Source of the DNA: Lysobacter luteus
GTDB taxonomy: Bacteria; Pseudomonadota; Gammaproteobacteria; Xanthomonadales; Xanthomonadaceae
Assembly: GCF_907164845.1 (NCBI RefSeq)
Contig: NZ_OU015430.1
Location: 186,001 to 250,000, forward strand
Length of the DNA: 64,000 nt
Reading direction: 5' to 3'
The position numbers and the translations under genes were made by a program. The notes under the pieces are model-generated. The model did no database searches. It worked only from the letters and a program-made list of their open reading frames with translations, and had not been told where the DNA came from. This document shows positions 62,293 to 64,000 of the stretch, one piece after another (the first letter of the stretch is position 1; the number at the start of each line of letters is the position of its first letter).

Positions 62293-62368
62293 ACCACGAC
62301 GGCGCAGCGGGTACGCTGGCCCATCGCCCGCATTTCCGCGGGCCGTTCCACATGAGAACCACGACGCA

Positions 62369-64000
62369 ATGAACCAGACTCCGCAGCGCGGCCCCATCGC
62401 CCGCTTCTTCATCGGCCTGTGGGATGCGATGAACTTCACCCGCCGGTTGATCCTCAACCTGCTGTTCTTCGTGCTGCTGTTCCTGCTGCTGGCGGTGATG
62501 GGTTCGGGCGACCGGACCGAGCCGCTGCTGGACCGCACCACCCTGGTGATCGCCCCGACGGGCGCGCTGGTCGAGCAGTACAGCGTCGACCCGGCCACCC
62601 GCGCGCTGACCCGCGCGCTGGGCGAGGAGGCCGGCGAAGTGCAGCTGCGCGACCTGCTGCGCGCGCTGGACGAGGCGGGCCAGGACGACCGGATTGAGCG
62701 CGTACTGCTGGACCTGGACGGACTCACCGGCGGCGGCATGGCCAGCCGGGGCGAGGTCGCCGCGGCGGTGGTGCGCCTGCGCGAAAGCGGCAAGCAGGTG
62801 GTCGCTTTCTCGGAAATGATGTCGCAGGAGCAGTACCTGATCGCCGCCCAGGCCGACGAGGTCTACCTCGACCCGATGGGCGGGATGCTGCTCGAAGGCC
62901 TGGGCCGCTACCGCCAGTACTACCGCGAGGGCCTGCAGGACAAGCTCGGCGTCGACGTGCACCTGTTCAAGGTGGGCGAGTACAAGTCCGCGGCCGAGCC
63001 GTTCGTGCTCGACGCGGCGTCGCCGGAGTCGAAGGAGGCCGACCTGTACTGGATGAACGACCTCTGGAACCGTTACCTGGCCCGGATCGGCGCGGCGCGC
63101 GGGATCGAGCCGGCGACGATCGCGGCCGGCATCGCGCAGCTGCCCGAGCAGATTGCCGCGGTCGACGGCGACCTTGCCCGCCACGCGCTGGAGCACGGCT
63201 TCGTCGACGCCCTGAAGACCCGCGAGCAGGTTGCCGACCTGCTGGCCGAGCGCGGCGCGGCCGATGCCGACGCCGAGGGTGGCTTCCGCCAGGTCTCGAT
63301 GGCCGGTTACCTGGCCCACGTCGACAACGCGCTCGGCCAGGTCACCAACGTGCGTCCGCATGTCGCGGTGGTGGTCGCGGCCGGTTCCATCACCGGCGGC
63401 AAGCAGCCGCCGGGCACGATCGGCGGTGAGTCGACCTCGGCCCTGCTGCGCGACGCCCGCGACGACCGCAACGTCAAGGCGGTGGTACTGCGCGTCGACT
63501 CCCCGGGCGGCGAAGTGTTCGCCTCCGAGCAGATCCGCCGCGAGGTGGTCGCGCTCAAGGAGGCCGGCAAGCCTGTCGTCGTGTCGATGGGCGACCTGGC
63601 CGCCTCGGGTGGTTACTGGATCAGCATGGACGCCGACACCATCTACGCCGACCCGTCGACGATCACCGGTTCGATCGGCATCTTCGGCATGATCCCGACC
63701 ATTCCGCGCGCACTCGAGCGCATCGGCGTCAACACCGACGGCGTCGGCACCACGCCGTTCGCGGGCGCGTTCAACATCACCCGCGAGCTCGACCCGGCCG
63801 TTGGCCAGGTGATCCAGTCGGTGATCGAGAAGGGCTACCGCGACTTCATCGGCAAGGTCGCGCAGGCCCGCGACCAGCCGGTCGCCGCGATCGACGAGGT
63901 GGCGCGTGGCCGCGTGTGGAGCGGCTCGCAGGCCAAGGCGCGCGGGCTGGTCGACGAACTGGGCGGGCTCAACACCGCGATCGACGCCGCCGCCAAGCTC
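62369..64000 (+). CDS. sppA: Signal peptide peptidase SppA, 67K type (3' end outside window)
   Basis: Membrane serine protease that degrades signal peptides; 544 residues are visible of about 620. It has one N-terminal transmembrane segment (about 27-45) and two ClpP-like S49 repeats. Lys206 in GEYKSAAEPF (first half) and Ser413 in LAASGGYW (second half) match the E. coli catalytic dyad Lys209/Ser409. The 67K long form is confirmed by both repeats. The ATG at 62369 begins MNQTPQRGP. It follows the MATE gene and could share its transcript. Confidence 0.94.
   Translation, partial: MNQTPQRGPIARFFIGLWDAMNFTRRLILNLLFFVLLFLLLAVMGSGDRTEPLLDRTTLVIAPTGALVEQYSVDPATRALTRALGEEAGEVQLRDLLRALDEAGQDDRIERVLLDLDGLTGGGMASRGEVAAAVVRLRESGKQVVAFSEMMSQEQYLIAAQADEVYLDPMGGMLLEGLGRYRQYYREGLQDKLGVDVHLFKVGEYKSAAEPFVLDAASPESKEADLYWMNDLWNRYLARIGAARGIEPATIAAGIAQLPEQIAAVDGDLARHALEHGFVDALKTREQVADLLAERGAADADAEGGFRQVSMAGYLAHVDNALGQVTNVRPHVAVVVAAGSITGGKQPPGTIGGESTSALLRDARDDRNVKAVVLRVDSPGGEVFASEQIRREVVALKEAGKPVVVSMGDLAASGGYWISMDADTIYADPSTITGSIGIFGMIPTIPRALERIGVNTDGVGTTPFAGAFNITRELDPAVGQVIQSVIEKGYRDFIGKVAQARDQPVAAIDEVARGRVWSGSQAKARGLVDELGGLNTAIDAAAKL

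Overview
The window is high-GC, densely coded chromosomal DNA from a gammaproteobacterium, almost certainly a member of the Xanthomonadaceae (Lysobacter/Luteimonas/Xanthomonas group). The evidence is an OleA protein with Xanthomonas-type active-site spacing, a xanthomonadin/aryl-polyene pigment cluster with a XanB2-type chorismatase, a heme oxygenase-bacteriophytochrome pair and a C-rich-loop small RNA just after polA. There is no insertion sequence, prophage, CRISPR array, tRNA or rRNA gene in the window. Starts were chosen from family length, signal peptides, ribosome-binding sites and overlaps; several genes use GTG.

Layout. (1) 1-3310: copper acquisition and denitrification: an OprC/NosA-type copper receptor (partial) and a DUF2946 protein diverge from a three-domain copper nitrite reductase, with two FNR/DNR-like boxes between them. 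(2) 3424-12602: housekeeping and accessory genes (DUF885 lipoprotein, SstT transporter, TrmL, an SDR enzyme, a tandem M16 protease, a DUF4156 lipoprotein) and an oleA without oleBCD beside it. (3) 12630-21865: an envelope/type VI-like module: M15 peptidase, a membrane-anchored thiolase-like protein, TssM, TagF and a BON/OmpA protein, with no other T6SS core gene in view. (4) 21875-26428: xthA, gamma carbonic anhydrase, aroE, a PD40 propeller protein, hemB and a small membrane protein. (5) 26495-40707: the pigment cluster: xanB2 and a flavin halogenase-like gene on the minus strand, an eight-gene plus-strand operon (ACP, membrane protein, two hotdog-fold dehydratase-like genes, acyltransferase, LolA-like protein, MMPL exporter, FabG), then a second halogenase-like gene, a glycosyltransferase, a chain-length factor and a ketosynthase on the minus strand. 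(6) 40974-46398: DPP4-type peptidase, a TIGR00645 membrane protein, bphO and a kinase-less bacteriophytochrome. (7) 46454-64000: DNA-metabolism and envelope genes: uvrD, chaB-like, cupin, DUF2782, polA, an sX13-like sRNA, ndh, an NYN-LOTUS protein, priA, a non-coding region with perfect inverted DnaA boxes, a membrane-tethered sigma-like protein with a DUF3106 partner, DUF3667, a MATE transporter and sppA (partial).

How the parts work together. Copper import and the copper enzyme NirK sit under what look like shared anaerobic control sites. The pigment genes can make 3-/4-hydroxybenzoate from chorismate, extend it on an ACP with a ketosynthase/chain-length-factor pair, reduce and dehydrate it, acylate or glycosylate it and export it. 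The aryl-ACP ligase step is missing from the window and must be encoded elsewhere. The clearest candidates for new biology are the isolated TssM-TagF-OmpA module, the kinase-less phytochrome, the tethered sigma-like/DUF3106 pair, and the sRNA and DnaA-box regions around polA and priA.
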